DNA of 5,719 bases, taken from CAZJUO01 sp964549245 (GTDB taxonomy: Bacteria > Patescibacteriota > Patescibacteriia > UBA10025 > JAHIVO01). The stretch is taken from NCBI GenBank assembly GCA_964549245.1, contig CAZJUO010000073.1, forward strand, positions 1-5,719, written 5' to 3'. How positions within the stretch are numbered: the stretch's first letter is position 1; each line of letters begins with the position of its first letter. The notes under the pieces are model-generated. The model searched no databases and had not been told where the DNA came from. It was given only the letters and a program-made list of their open reading frames with translations. Shown here piece by piece: positions 1 to 5,719 of the stretch. The translations under genes and the position numbers were made by a program.

Positions 1-2
1 CG

Positions 3-31
3 CCACTTTGAAAGGAGGCCGTGGTTTTTTT
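3..31 (+). terminator. Possible weak intrinsic terminator of an upstream gene
   Basis: CCAC at 3-6 can pair with GTGG at 21-24, and the right arm runs directly into seven T residues (25-31), which is the layout of a Rho-independent terminator. The stem is only 4 bp with a 14-base loop containing AAAGGAGG, so it would be weak unless pairing extends into sequence left of the window. It may instead be the tail of an upstream gene. The call rests on geometry only. Confidence 0.25.
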
Positions 32-40
32 AGGTGATCT

Positions 41-69
41 TTGAAAATTAAATTATAGAAAATTAAGAT
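41..69 (+). promoter_or_regulatory. Candidate sigma70-type promoter for the PKD lipoprotein gene
   Basis: TTGAAA at 41-46 matches the -35 consensus at five of six positions. TAAGAT at 64-69 follows after an optimal 17-bp spacer and matches the -10 consensus at four of six positions, including the important first T, second A and last T. Transcription would start near 76, giving a leader of about 17 bases that contains just the ribosome binding site. The region is AT-rich, so chance matches are easy. A 9-bp direct repeat (GAAAATTAA at 43-51 and 58-66) overlaps both elements. Confidence 0.4.
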
Positions 70-78
70 ATTGAGGTT

Positions 79-87
79 AAAGGAGGT
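79..87 (+). promoter_or_regulatory. Strong Shine-Dalgarno sequence
   Basis: AAAGGAGGT is a near-perfect complement of the 3' end of 16S rRNA and ends five bases before the ATG at 93. It fixes the start of the lipoprotein gene. An ATG at 88-90 lies too close to the site and is followed at once by TAA, so it is not the start of a protein. Confidence 0.85.
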
Positions 88-92
88 ATGTA

Positions 93-158
93 ATGAAGTG
101 GAAACACGTTGTAATGTTGCTGGTGGTTTTTTTTCTGGTTCAGGTATTTTTTGCTTGT
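93..158 (+). other. Signal peptide with probable lipobox, residues 1-22
   Basis: The pattern is a basic start (K2, K4, H5), a hydrophobic core of Val, Leu, Met and Phe from residue 6 to 20, then Ala21-Cys22 and acidic EEK. Ala at -1 before Cys fits signal peptidase II cleavage. Phe at -3, where Leu is usual, weakens the lipoprotein call. If the lipobox fails, cleavage by signal peptidase I or retention as a membrane anchor are alternatives. Export itself is well supported. Confidence 0.7.
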
Positions 159-3100
159 GAAGAGAAAGGACTAAATACGTCGTCAGTTACGGATGACATA
201 GTGGTTAAACAGAATGTTATAGCGATGGATAACATTAATAATCTATCGCTGATACATTTCACAGATTCTTCTCTGGTTTTTTCCTATTCGGGCAAGATGC
301 CTGATATTAAAATTGGAGATATTTTGACCAGTCGAGCTAATGATTACACAAAAAAAGTAGATTCACTTGATGTTGGCCTTGGTGTTATCAGTATAATGAC
401 CAGTCAAGCTGCGATCACTGACGTTATCGAAAAAATACGAATTGATACCACGATTACTTTGTCGCTAAGTGATATACTGCAAAAGCCGACTATGGAAGGG
501 GTGTATTTAGCTCCCGGTGTAACCTTGACAGGTGACTATATCGATTTAACGAATTATAATTTGTTTTCTGGTAGTGCGCATGGTGTTGATTTGAAAGCGA
601 AAATCACGGAAGGTTTCCTTAGCTACGACCTTGATGATGAAATTGTGCTGGAAATCGATCTGGGTGGTATTCAGAAATTCAGCACTATTGTGGAAGGTGA
701 TTTGGATTTCGATTGTAAGTTTCTGATAGAGTGCTCACAAGATTTTAATTACACTTCGCAGGAAATTGAGTTGGTTAGCTTCAATAAGCAGGTCGTAGTT
801 GCCACCGTTGGAGTGGTACCGATTTGGGTTGATGCGACCTTTACGATTACCATGGGTTTTAGTGCTTATGCCAGTGGTTATCAAAAAGCCAGCGGTGGTT
901 ACCATGGCAGTTTTGGTCTGGAATTTGGGGCTGTTTACGAGCACGGCGGCTGGTCGGATGTTTGGGAACACCACGCCGATTTCGACGACTATCCTTTTAA
1001 TTGGTATAATCGGGAAGAAATCTGGCTGGAAATTCATCTGACTCCCACGGTTGAACTGAAAATCGAGTCGCTGGTTGGCCCATACGCCTATGCCCAGCCG
1101 TATTTGGAATTTGAGGCGGAATTCGGTGATCCAAAGTCATGGTCATGGGAGCTTTATGCGGGAGCGGAAGGCCGAATCGCGTTTGAAATTGCTTTCCTGG
1201 TCTGGCAACTGGCCAACTATGATGTTTACTTGGACAACTGGGAGGTTCTGGTGGCCTCGGCACACGGAGAAGATGAAACGCCGGATAGCGATCTTCCCAC
1301 GGCTGATGCCGGCGGACCGTATTACGCCACTGTTGGTGAGCAAATTAATTTCACTGGCAACGGCAGTGATTCCGACGGGTATATCACGCAGTATTGCTGG
1401 GAATTACTGAACTACAATCTCTGCGAGCGCAATCCGAAAGACACGCCAAATTCTGAAGGAACGTTTACCGTGCGTTTGCGCGTTCAGGATAATGATGACA
1501 ACTGGAGCGACTGGGATGAAGCTAAGGTGTACGTAAATACCGATGAAGACGACGACCCAGATGATCCGGATACGGCTGATAAACAGCCTATCGCTGATGC
1601 CGGAGGACCGTACAGCGCTATGTTGGATGAATTAATTCAGTTGAGTAGTGCGGGCAGCTATGATCCAGACGGTGATGAGGTTACTCGCTGGTATTGGGAG
1701 TTTGCGGATGGTGCAACTTCGAACGAGGAAAATCCCCTGCATAGTTGGGGGGAAGACGGCATTTATTTTCCGAGGCTCCGCGTCTACGCTAATGGGCAGT
1801 GGAGTGAATGGGATGGATGTCAAGTAACCGTTGAGGATGATGAGCCCCAGACGGCGATGATTGAATTAGCAGTAAACCTTGAAGAAGCCCCGTGTTACAT
1901 TAATGGTCAATTGGTTAGTTATGGCGACTATCATGGTGCATACGAGATCGGTAAACGATACGTTATTAACTGGGAAGAGATTGAAAATTACCACACACCA
2001 CCCGGAGACGATATATTACTCACTGCAAGCGGGTTCTCGAAATACTATGAATATGAAATTATTGACGATGGGCTGGGATTTGTTCTTATTTTCTTTGAAA
2101 CCAGGAACGATAGTAATGATGTATCTGATGCTTTCTATCCCCGTGAAGAAATTCATCTTAAAACTCGAGTATTGAATACTAGCAGTACTACTCCCAGAAG
2201 TTTTTCCCATAGCGTGGCCGTTACGGGACCCGATGGAGAAGAAGTGTACTTTTCGTATGACGAGAATTTTGAGATTGAACCCGGAGAAGCTATAACGTTC
2301 AGTGAATTCTTACACGGAAGTTATGAGAAGCCTTTAGCTTCTGGTCCATATTCAGTCCTGTTAACCGGCGATTTGGAATCAGAAACTTATTTTGATGTTA
2401 TTGATTCCGGAGTTATTCTTGATGAGTTTGTAATAATGGATGCTAATCATGTTCCTCAGGATACGTTTTTAACAACTCAGACAGTACTAGCGAAAGTAGT
2501 AGTTAAAAATACCAGTTTTAGTGAAACATATCTTTTTAATTGTAACATGACGGTTGTAAATCAGTTCGGTCAAGAAGTACATAATGTTAATGAAAGTTGG
2601 TCTGTGCCACCAGACGAAGGCAGAACCGGAGGTTTTTTGGCTATTAATTGGGGTGGAACGCCTTGGCCAGCTGGCAACTATACTGCAATATTTTCCGGAG
2701 GTAACATTAATGAACACCGTGAATTTACTCTGATTGAAAATGATACTGATAATTCTACTGATGTACAAGCTACTAATATCACCTTGCAACTTCCCAGTCG
2801 TGGTTATTTTAATTCAGGAGAAGTTATTACGTGTATAACTGATTTAAAAAACGATGGCTCGTCGGGTTATTGGAATATTATTTTTACTGCTCGTAGTCCA
2901 GGTGGAGTAATTGCCTGGTCTGGCTGGAGTGTATCTGATTTATACGCCGAAGATAACCCATGGACGTATACTGACACTACTGTATTCAAACGTTTGGCAA
3001 CAATAGCTGGGACCTGGTCTCTGAATATGAAAATAATTAGTAACAGTGTTACAAAGGAGCAAATGTTACCTCAAGGTATCATTACTCAGGATACAACAAT

Positions 3101-3458
3101 GTACTTTGAGGTATCTTCTGAAACAGATTTGGCGGTTGATGAAATTTATTTTTTAGATAGAGATCGCAATCGTGTAACATGGACAACTCCAGGTACATTT
3201 ATTGAAGGGCGAGCTGTAATACGTAATACAAGTGATAGTATGTGTGCAATTTTTCCTCACTGGACTGTAAAAAGCTTTTCAAGCCAAATAATGTTTGATC
3301 ATAGTTGGCCAGCTCATGCATATACGTTAGAATCCCATCAAGTAATCGAGGTGTTCTTTTTCTTGAAAGATGAAACACTTAATTGGCCGAATGGGGTGTA
3401 TACGGTGCAATTTGTTTCTGAGTTATTTGAAACAACCGGAACATTTGAAATTCGGTAG
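93..3458 (+). CDS. Exported PKD-domain protein, probable lipoprotein, with tandem Ig-like repeats
   Basis: Complete 1121-residue protein starting at the ATG behind a strong ribosome binding site and ending at TAG. Residues 1-22 look like a lipoprotein signal: Lys2 and Lys4, a hydrophobic stretch from Val6, then FFAC with Cys22 as the likely lipidated residue followed by EE. The lipobox is atypical, with Phe at -3 and -2. Residues 23 to about 390 are beta-rich and of no family I can name; 287-383 is crowded with Trp and Tyr and contains WELYAGAEG. Two PKD domains follow (about 403-481 and 499-580), joined by an Asp-rich linker (483-496) that could bind calcium. Residues 586-676 resemble a PEGA-type domain (APCYINGQ). 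Four Ig-like beta-sandwich repeats fill 677-1121. PKD and Ig-like modules usually mediate extracellular protein or sugar binding, so surface adhesion or recognition is the best inference. No catalytic motif was seen. A terminator follows, so the gene is probably monocistronic. G+C content shifts strongly along the gene. Confidence 0.9.
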   Translation: MKWKHVVMLLVVFFLVQVFFACEEKGLNTSSVTDDIVVKQNVIAMDNINNLSLIHFTDSSLVFSYSGKMPDIKIGDILTSRANDYTKKVDSLDVGLGVISIMTSQAAITDVIEKIRIDTTITLSLSDILQKPTMEGVYLAPGVTLTGDYIDLTNYNLFSGSAHGVDLKAKITEGFLSYDLDDEIVLEIDLGGIQKFSTIVEGDLDFDCKFLIECSQDFNYTSQEIELVSFNKQVVVATVGVVPIWVDATFTITMGFSAYASGYQKASGGYHGSFGLEFGAVYEHGGWSDVWEHHADFDDYPFNWYNREEIWLEIHLTPTVELKIESLVGPYAYAQPYLEFEAEFGDPKSWSWELYAGAEGRIAFEIAFLVWQLANYDVYLDNWEVLVASAHGEDETPDSDLPTADAGGPYYATVGEQINFTGNGSDSDGYITQYCWELLNYNLCERNPKDTPNSEGTFTVRLRVQDNDDNWSDWDEAKVYVNTDEDDDPDDPDTADKQPIADAGGPYSAMLDELIQLSSAGSYDPDGDEVTRWYWEFADGATSNEENPLHSWGEDGIYFPRLRVYANGQWSEWDGCQVTVEDDEPQTAMIELAVNLEEAPCYINGQLVSYGDYHGAYEIGKRYVINWEEIENYHTPPGDDILLTASGFSKYYEYEIIDDGLGFVLIFFETRNDSNDVSDAFYPREEIHLKTRVLNTSSTTPRSFSHSVAVTGPDGEEVYFSYDENFEIEPGEAITFSEFLHGSYEKPLASGPYSVLLTGDLESETYFDVIDSGVILDEFVIMDANHVPQDTFLTTQTVLAKVVVKNTSFSETYLFNCNMTVVNQFGQEVHNVNESWSVPPDEGRTGGFLAINWGGTPWPAGNYTAIFSGGNINEHREFTLIENDTDNSTDVQATNITLQLPSRGYFNSGEVITCITDLKNDGSSGYWNIIFTARSPGGVIAWSGWSVSDLYAEDNPWTYTDTTVFKRLATIAGTWSLNMKIISNSVTKEQMLPQGIITQDTTMYFEVSSETDLAVDEIYFLDRDRNRVTWTTPGTFIEGRAVIRNTSDSMCAIFPHWTVKSFSSQIMFDHSWPAHAYTLESHQVIEVFFFLKDETLNWPNGVYTVQFVSELFETTGTFEIR
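1299..1535 (+). other. PKD domain 1 (residues ~403-481)
   Basis: It opens with ADAGGPY (404-410), the typical start of a bacterial PKD domain. SDSDG (425-429) stands where the usual D-x-D-G turn lies. It ends with RLRVQD and WSDWD (471-475) before the last strand. The canonical WDFGDG is altered to CWELLNYNLC, and Cys435 and Cys444 could form a disulfide in the exported protein. Confidence 0.85.
1587..1832 (+). other. PKD domain 2 (residues ~499-580)
   Basis: It opens with ADAGGPY (501-507), has YDPDGD (523-528), and keeps a closer version of the PKD core, WYWEFADG (533-540). It ends with RLRV and WSEWD (570-574). The opening 21 bases (from 1593) match those of PKD 1 (from 1302) at 19 positions, suggesting duplication or shared ancestry of the two modules. 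Confidence 0.88.
2121..3455 (+). repeat. Four tandem diverged Ig-like repeats (residues ~677-1121)
   Basis: Approximate units are 677-770, 774-881, 894-1007 and 1013-1121. They share a pattern: an early aromatic or Thr-rich segment before E or T (FYPREEI, FLTTQTV, YFNSGEV, TTPGTFI), a V-x-N-T/D-S strand (VLNTS, VKNTS, LKNDGS, IRNTS), an aromatic strand, a late G-x-Y or G-x-W strand (SGPYSV, AGNYTA, AGTWSL, NGVYTV), and a closing F-x-V or F-x-I strand (YFDVI, EFTLI, YFEVS, TFEIR). This looks like a CARDB-like or related beta-sandwich fold, probably forming a stalk or binding array. The family assignment is inferred; the repeat pattern is visible. Unit boundaries are uncertain by about ten residues. 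Confidence 0.65.
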
Positions 3459-3519
3459 CAGAACTAAACTAGTGCACTTTGAATTTTTAACCTATTTTCA
3501 AAAGGGTAAGTATATTAAC

Positions 3520-3550
3520 ACGCCGGACTCCCGCAGTTCGGCGTTTTTTT
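3520..3550 (+). terminator. Strong Rho-independent terminator
   Basis: ACGCCGGACT (3520-3529) pairs with AGTTCGGCGT (3535-3544) over ten positions with one G-T wobble. The loop is the five bases CCCGC, and seven T residues follow (3544-3550). It lies about 60 bases after the lipoprotein stop codon and separates that gene from the helicase. There is no matching A-run on the left side, so it should act only for + strand transcription. Confidence 0.93.
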
Positions 3551-3580
3551 ATTACTAAATTCGTCTTTAATCATTTTTTT

Positions 3581-3589
3581 TGCTACAAT
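3581..3589 (+). promoter_or_regulatory. Extended -10 promoter for the helicase gene
   Basis: TGC directly followed by TACAAT makes an extended -10 element; TACAAT matches the consensus at five of six positions. No good -35 hexamer exists: the best-placed sequence is TCGTCT or TTCGTC near 3560-3566, as is usual for extended -10 promoters. Six bases separate the element from the helicase ATG at 3596, so transcription should start at or within a base or two of that A, giving a leaderless mRNA. Confidence 0.6.
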
Positions 3590-3595
3590 AACTAT

Positions 3596-5719
3596 ATGGA
3601 TGTATTCAGTAACCTTAATCCCGCGCAAAAAAAGGCGGTCCAGTTTGGGCAAGGGCCTTGTTTGATCGTGGCCGGAGCTGGTACGGGTAAAACTACGGTG
3701 ATTACCCAGCGCTTAGCCTGGCTGATTATGGAAAAAAAAGTGGGCACGGAAAATATTCTTGCCTTAACCTTTACAGAAAAAGCCGCCGGGGAAATGGAAG
3801 AGCGGGTGGACGTTTTATTGCCCTACGGTTACGTTGATCTGTGGGTATCCACCTTTCATGCGTTTTGCGAGCGTATTTTGAAAGACAATGCCTTGGAGAT
3901 CGGCCTCCCCCTGGATTTTAAGCTATTAGACGAGACCGAGCAGATGCTTTTGGTGCGCCAGAATTTTGATGCTTTTGATTTGGATTATTACCGGCCACTA
4001 GGCAATCCAACCAAGTTTATCCAAGCCTTGGTCCGGCACTTTTCACGGGCTAAGGATGAAAGCGTTGTACCCGAGGAATATGTGGAATACGCCACCAATT
4101 TGCAGTTGGATCGTGATGACGATAAATTTTTAAAGAAAAAAGGCGACGACGACCAGGAAATTTCAGACGAACAGCGTGTCATAGAAGTGGCCAACGCCTA
4201 TCATGCCTATCAGCAGTTATTGCTGGATAATAGTGCTTTGGATTTTGGCGATCTGATTTTATATACCATTAAGCTTTTCAAAACCCGCCCCAAGATTTTA
4301 AAAAAATACCAGGGGCAATTCAAATACATTTTGGTGGATGAATTCCAGGATACCAATTACGCGCAGTATGAGCTCGTTAAAATGCTGGCCGCGCCAAAAA
4401 ATAATGTTACTGTAGTGGGAGACGATGACCAGTGTCTGCCCGGCAATGCGCTTATTCGACTAGAAAAGAAGCAAAAACGCATAGATCAGATACGAAAAGG
4501 TGATCGGGTGCTCACCGCTGTGGGGAAGGGTCATATGGGCGTCTCTACCGTGTCACGAGTGATGAAAAACACCAAACTCACGCGGTTGGTCACCTTAACT
4601 ACTGCAACAGGCAAAAGAATCACTGCCACGGCCAATCATAAATTTTTTTGTTACGTACCAACCAAAGAGACCAAAGGTGAATTCTTTTATGTATATCTTA
4701 TGTACCGAAACGATCTCGGATGGCGTATCGGCATAACCAGCGATGTAGCCAGCCGCCTTCGTTTGGAGCGGTCAGCGGACAGGATTATCGGCATCGGTGC
4801 GTATGCGACCGAGCAAGAAGCCCACTATTGGGAAGTGTATTACGCGCTGCGGTACGGTATTCCCTCAGTTTGTTTTCAAAAAAGAGATGGCGCAACTATT
4901 ACGGATAAAGGGCTTGATCGGTTGTATCACGAAATCGATACTGAACAGGCCGCAAATCGATTAGCTGCGGAGGTGGGTATCGATTTATCGGCGCATCACT
5001 ATGCGTTGCAAGCTGTGCGGCGGGGCAATAAGTCTCGAGTGAAAATCTATTTAGACATGTGTTATCGCCGGTATAGAAGCAAGGAATACGTTAAAAAACA
5101 TAAGAAGATCATCGGCAATCCCGCCATAGCGCATATGGTAACCATGGAGACATCAGATAGGCGGCTCGTTCAAAAACTCACGCAGACCGGCTACGTGCTT
5201 CATCCTGGGAAAAAGGGATATCGATTACGTATCCAAACAAAAGATATAAAAAAAGCTGGTCAGATAGTTAAAAAGCTGGAGCGGATAACCGGTGGTATTG
5301 TAGAGAATCGTTTTTCGGTGGGGCGGATTCGCTATCAGCATCGTCCGGCGCTGCTCATGCCAGCCAGTAATGTGCTGCCCGGCCATTATATACCGGTACA
5401 GCGCGGGGACAATATAGAATACGAACGAGTTGTTAATAAAACCTTACAAGAAAAAAAGCAAACGGTCTACGATTTAGAAGTGGAACGGACGCATAATTAT
5501 ATCGCTGATAGTATTGTAGTGCATAATTCAATTTACAAATTCCGCGGAGCGGCTATTTCCAACATTTTGGAATTTAAAAAAGATTTTCCTGATTCCAAAG
5601 AAATAGTTTTAACGGAAAATTACCGTACCAAACAGAATATCCTTGATTTGGCATATGCATTTATCAAGCAAAATGACCCCAATCGTTTAGAATACCAGCT
5701 GTCCAACGGCCAAGTTGGC
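3596..5719 (+). CDS. UvrD/PcrA-type DNA helicase, intein-interrupted, 3' end outside window
   Basis: 708 codons are open to the window edge. The protein is a superfamily 1A ATP-dependent 3'-5' DNA helicase of the UvrD/PcrA/Rep kind, expected to unwind DNA in the cytoplasm during repair and replication restart. Visible motifs: Q-motif-like LNPAQKKAV (7-15); Walker A AGAGTGKT (26-33); motif Ia TFTEKAAGEM (58-67); motif Ib TFHAFC (86-91); DFGDLI; Walker B DEFQDT (248-253); motif III GDDDQ (275-279), continuing after the intein as SIYKFRGA (645-652); motif IV LTENYRT (672-678). Motifs V and VI and the C-terminal part lie beyond the window. Residues 280-644 are an intein. After its removal the host protein reads normally across the junction. 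The start was chosen because the family N-terminus begins right after it. No Shine-Dalgarno sequence precedes it; see the promoter entry. The exact orthology (uvrD or pcrA) cannot be settled from a fragment. Confidence 0.95.
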   Translation, partial: MDVFSNLNPAQKKAVQFGQGPCLIVAGAGTGKTTVITQRLAWLIMEKKVGTENILALTFTEKAAGEMEERVDVLLPYGYVDLWVSTFHAFCERILKDNALEIGLPLDFKLLDETEQMLLVRQNFDAFDLDYYRPLGNPTKFIQALVRHFSRAKDESVVPEEYVEYATNLQLDRDDDKFLKKKGDDDQEISDEQRVIEVANAYHAYQQLLLDNSALDFGDLILYTIKLFKTRPKILKKYQGQFKYILVDEFQDTNYAQYELVKMLAAPKNNVTVVGDDDQCLPGNALIRLEKKQKRIDQIRKGDRVLTAVGKGHMGVSTVSRVMKNTKLTRLVTLTTATGKRITATANHKFFCYVPTKETKGEFFYVYLMYRNDLGWRIGITSDVASRLRLERSADRIIGIGAYATEQEAHYWEVYYALRYGIPSVCFQKRDGATITDKGLDRLYHEIDTEQAANRLAAEVGIDLSAHHYALQAVRRGNKSRVKIYLDMCYRRYRSKEYVKKHKKIIGNPAIAHMVTMETSDRRLVQKLTQTGYVLHPGKKGYRLRIQTKDIKKAGQIVKKLERITGGIVENRFSVGRIRYQHRPALLMPASNVLPGHYIPVQRGDNIEYERVVNKTLQEKKQTVYDLEVERTHNYIADSIVVHNSIYKFRGAAISNILEFKKDFPDSKEIVLTENYRTKQNILDLAYAFIKQNDPNRLEYQLSNGQVG
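4433..5527 (+). mobile_element. In-frame intein (365 residues) in helicase motif III
   Basis: The element excises itself from the translated helicase and ligates the flanks. It starts at Cys1 (host codon 280) with CLPGNALIRL (block A). Block B contains TANH (host residues 345-348), the TxxH that activates the first splice junction. Block F is VYDLEVERTHNYIAD (624-638), and block G is SIVVHN ending at Asn644 with penultimate His643, followed by Ser645 as the +1 nucleophile. All residues for class 1 splicing are present, so it is predicted active. About 220 residues (roughly 362-585) between the splicing halves form a large insert, as in homing inteins. No LAGLIDADG motif is obvious. G+C content is similar to that of the surrounding helicase (32 of 60 bases in both 4801-4860 and 4141-4200), so there is no compositional sign of recent arrival. 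The insertion splits the nucleotide-sensing motif GDDDQS, so the unspliced helicase should be inactive. Confidence 0.95.
4682..4885 (+). other. GIY-YIG-like nuclease segment inside the intein (residues ~363-430)
   Basis: FFYVYLMYR (363-371) stands where GIY lies, and WRIGIT (376-381) where YIG lies. Arg387 in ASRL matches the conserved arginine. TEQEAHYWE (405-413) matches the helix carrying the catalytic Glu, with E413 aligned to it. The order and spacing follow the N-terminal nuclease of UvrC by eye. The second signature tyrosine is replaced, with Arg377 at that position and Trp376 beside it, so the domain may be a variant or inactive. The rest of the insert (about 430-585), with TSDRRLVQKL and GKKGYRLRI, is probably a DNA-recognition part or a degenerate second domain. 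Family assignment is by eye only. Confidence 0.55.

Noticed and set aside
11..23. Second AAAGGAGG followed by GTG at 21 as a gene start
   Set aside because: The GTG frame ends after seven codons (TGA at 42) and the spacing to the ribosome site is only two bases.
735..1410. Several open frames of 66-111 codons on both strands inside the lipoprotein gene
   Set aside because: They overlap a clearly coding frame with signal peptide and PKD domains, lack ribosome binding sites, and encode nothing recognisable; they are shadows.
1632..2789. Further open frames of 63-100 codons on both strands within the lipoprotein gene
   Set aside because: They are embedded in the real coding frame, with no family resemblance and no start signals.
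3491..3505. Small hairpin CCTATTTTCAAAAGGG upstream of the terminator
   Set aside because: It has a short AT-rich stem with a mismatch and no T-run after it; the real terminator is at 3520-3550.
3370..3558. 62-codon + strand frame spanning the lipoprotein stop and the terminator
   Set aside because: It reads through the terminator hairpin and shows no domain or ribosome binding site; it is an alternate-frame artefact.
3988..4194. 68-codon minus strand frame inside the helicase
   Set aside because: It is antisense to conserved helicase sequence, Ser-rich by complementarity, and has no initiation signal.
4720..4908. 62-codon + strand frame inside the intein, considered as a separate small gene
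   Set aside because: It is out of frame with the intein, whose frame is open from the helicase start to the window end and carries recognisable splicing blocks.
4433..5527. Group I or II intron, or an insertion sequence, as the cause of the helicase interruption
   Set aside because: The insert keeps the reading frame with no stops, and begins with Cys and ends with His-Asn before Ser, with blocks A, B, F and G, so it is an intein. No terminal inverted repeats or target duplication were seen.
1..5719. CRISPR array, tRNA, rRNA, riboswitch or phage genes
   Set aside because: No regularly spaced repeats, cloverleaf or rRNA-like sequence were seen, and both intergenic regions are too short and too AT-rich to hold a riboswitch.

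Overview
The window holds two protein-coding regions, both on the + strand, separated by a 137-base intergenic region. I suspect a Patescibacteria (Candidate Phyla Radiation) genome. This rests mainly on the style of the helicase at the right (TFTEKAAGEM in motif Ia, the DLW-STFHAFCERIL block, the DYYRPLGNPTKFI segment and motif III continuing as IYKFRGA), which I recognise from memory of that group and not from a search. The standard bacterial code fits: no in-frame TGA has to be read through.

Left part (1-92): a short regulatory region. It contains a possible weak terminator of an upstream gene, a sigma70-like promoter candidate and a near-perfect Shine-Dalgarno sequence. Middle (93-3458): one complete 1121-residue exported protein, probably a lipoprotein. 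It has an N-terminal beta-rich region of unknown family, two PKD domains joined by an Asp-rich linker, a small PEGA-like segment and four tandem Ig-like beta-sandwich repeats. It looks like a cell-surface binding or adhesion protein. Base composition is strongly mosaic along this gene.

Intergenic (3459-3595): a strong Rho-independent terminator closes the lipoprotein gene. It is followed by an extended -10 promoter placed so that transcription should begin at or next to the ATG of the next gene, so the helicase mRNA is predicted to be leaderless.

Right part (3596-5719, open at the window edge): a UvrD/PcrA-type superfamily 1A DNA helicase interrupted by an in-frame 365-residue intein. The intein sits inside helicase motif III, between GDDDQ and SIYKFRGA, and has all expected splicing residues (Cys1, TxxH block B, C-terminal His-Asn, Ser+1). 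Instead of an obvious LAGLIDADG endonuclease its insert begins with a segment resembling a GIY-YIG nuclease, with the second signature tyrosine replaced. This intein is the most interesting element in the window. The two genes are independently transcribed, and nothing in the sequence ties their functions together.
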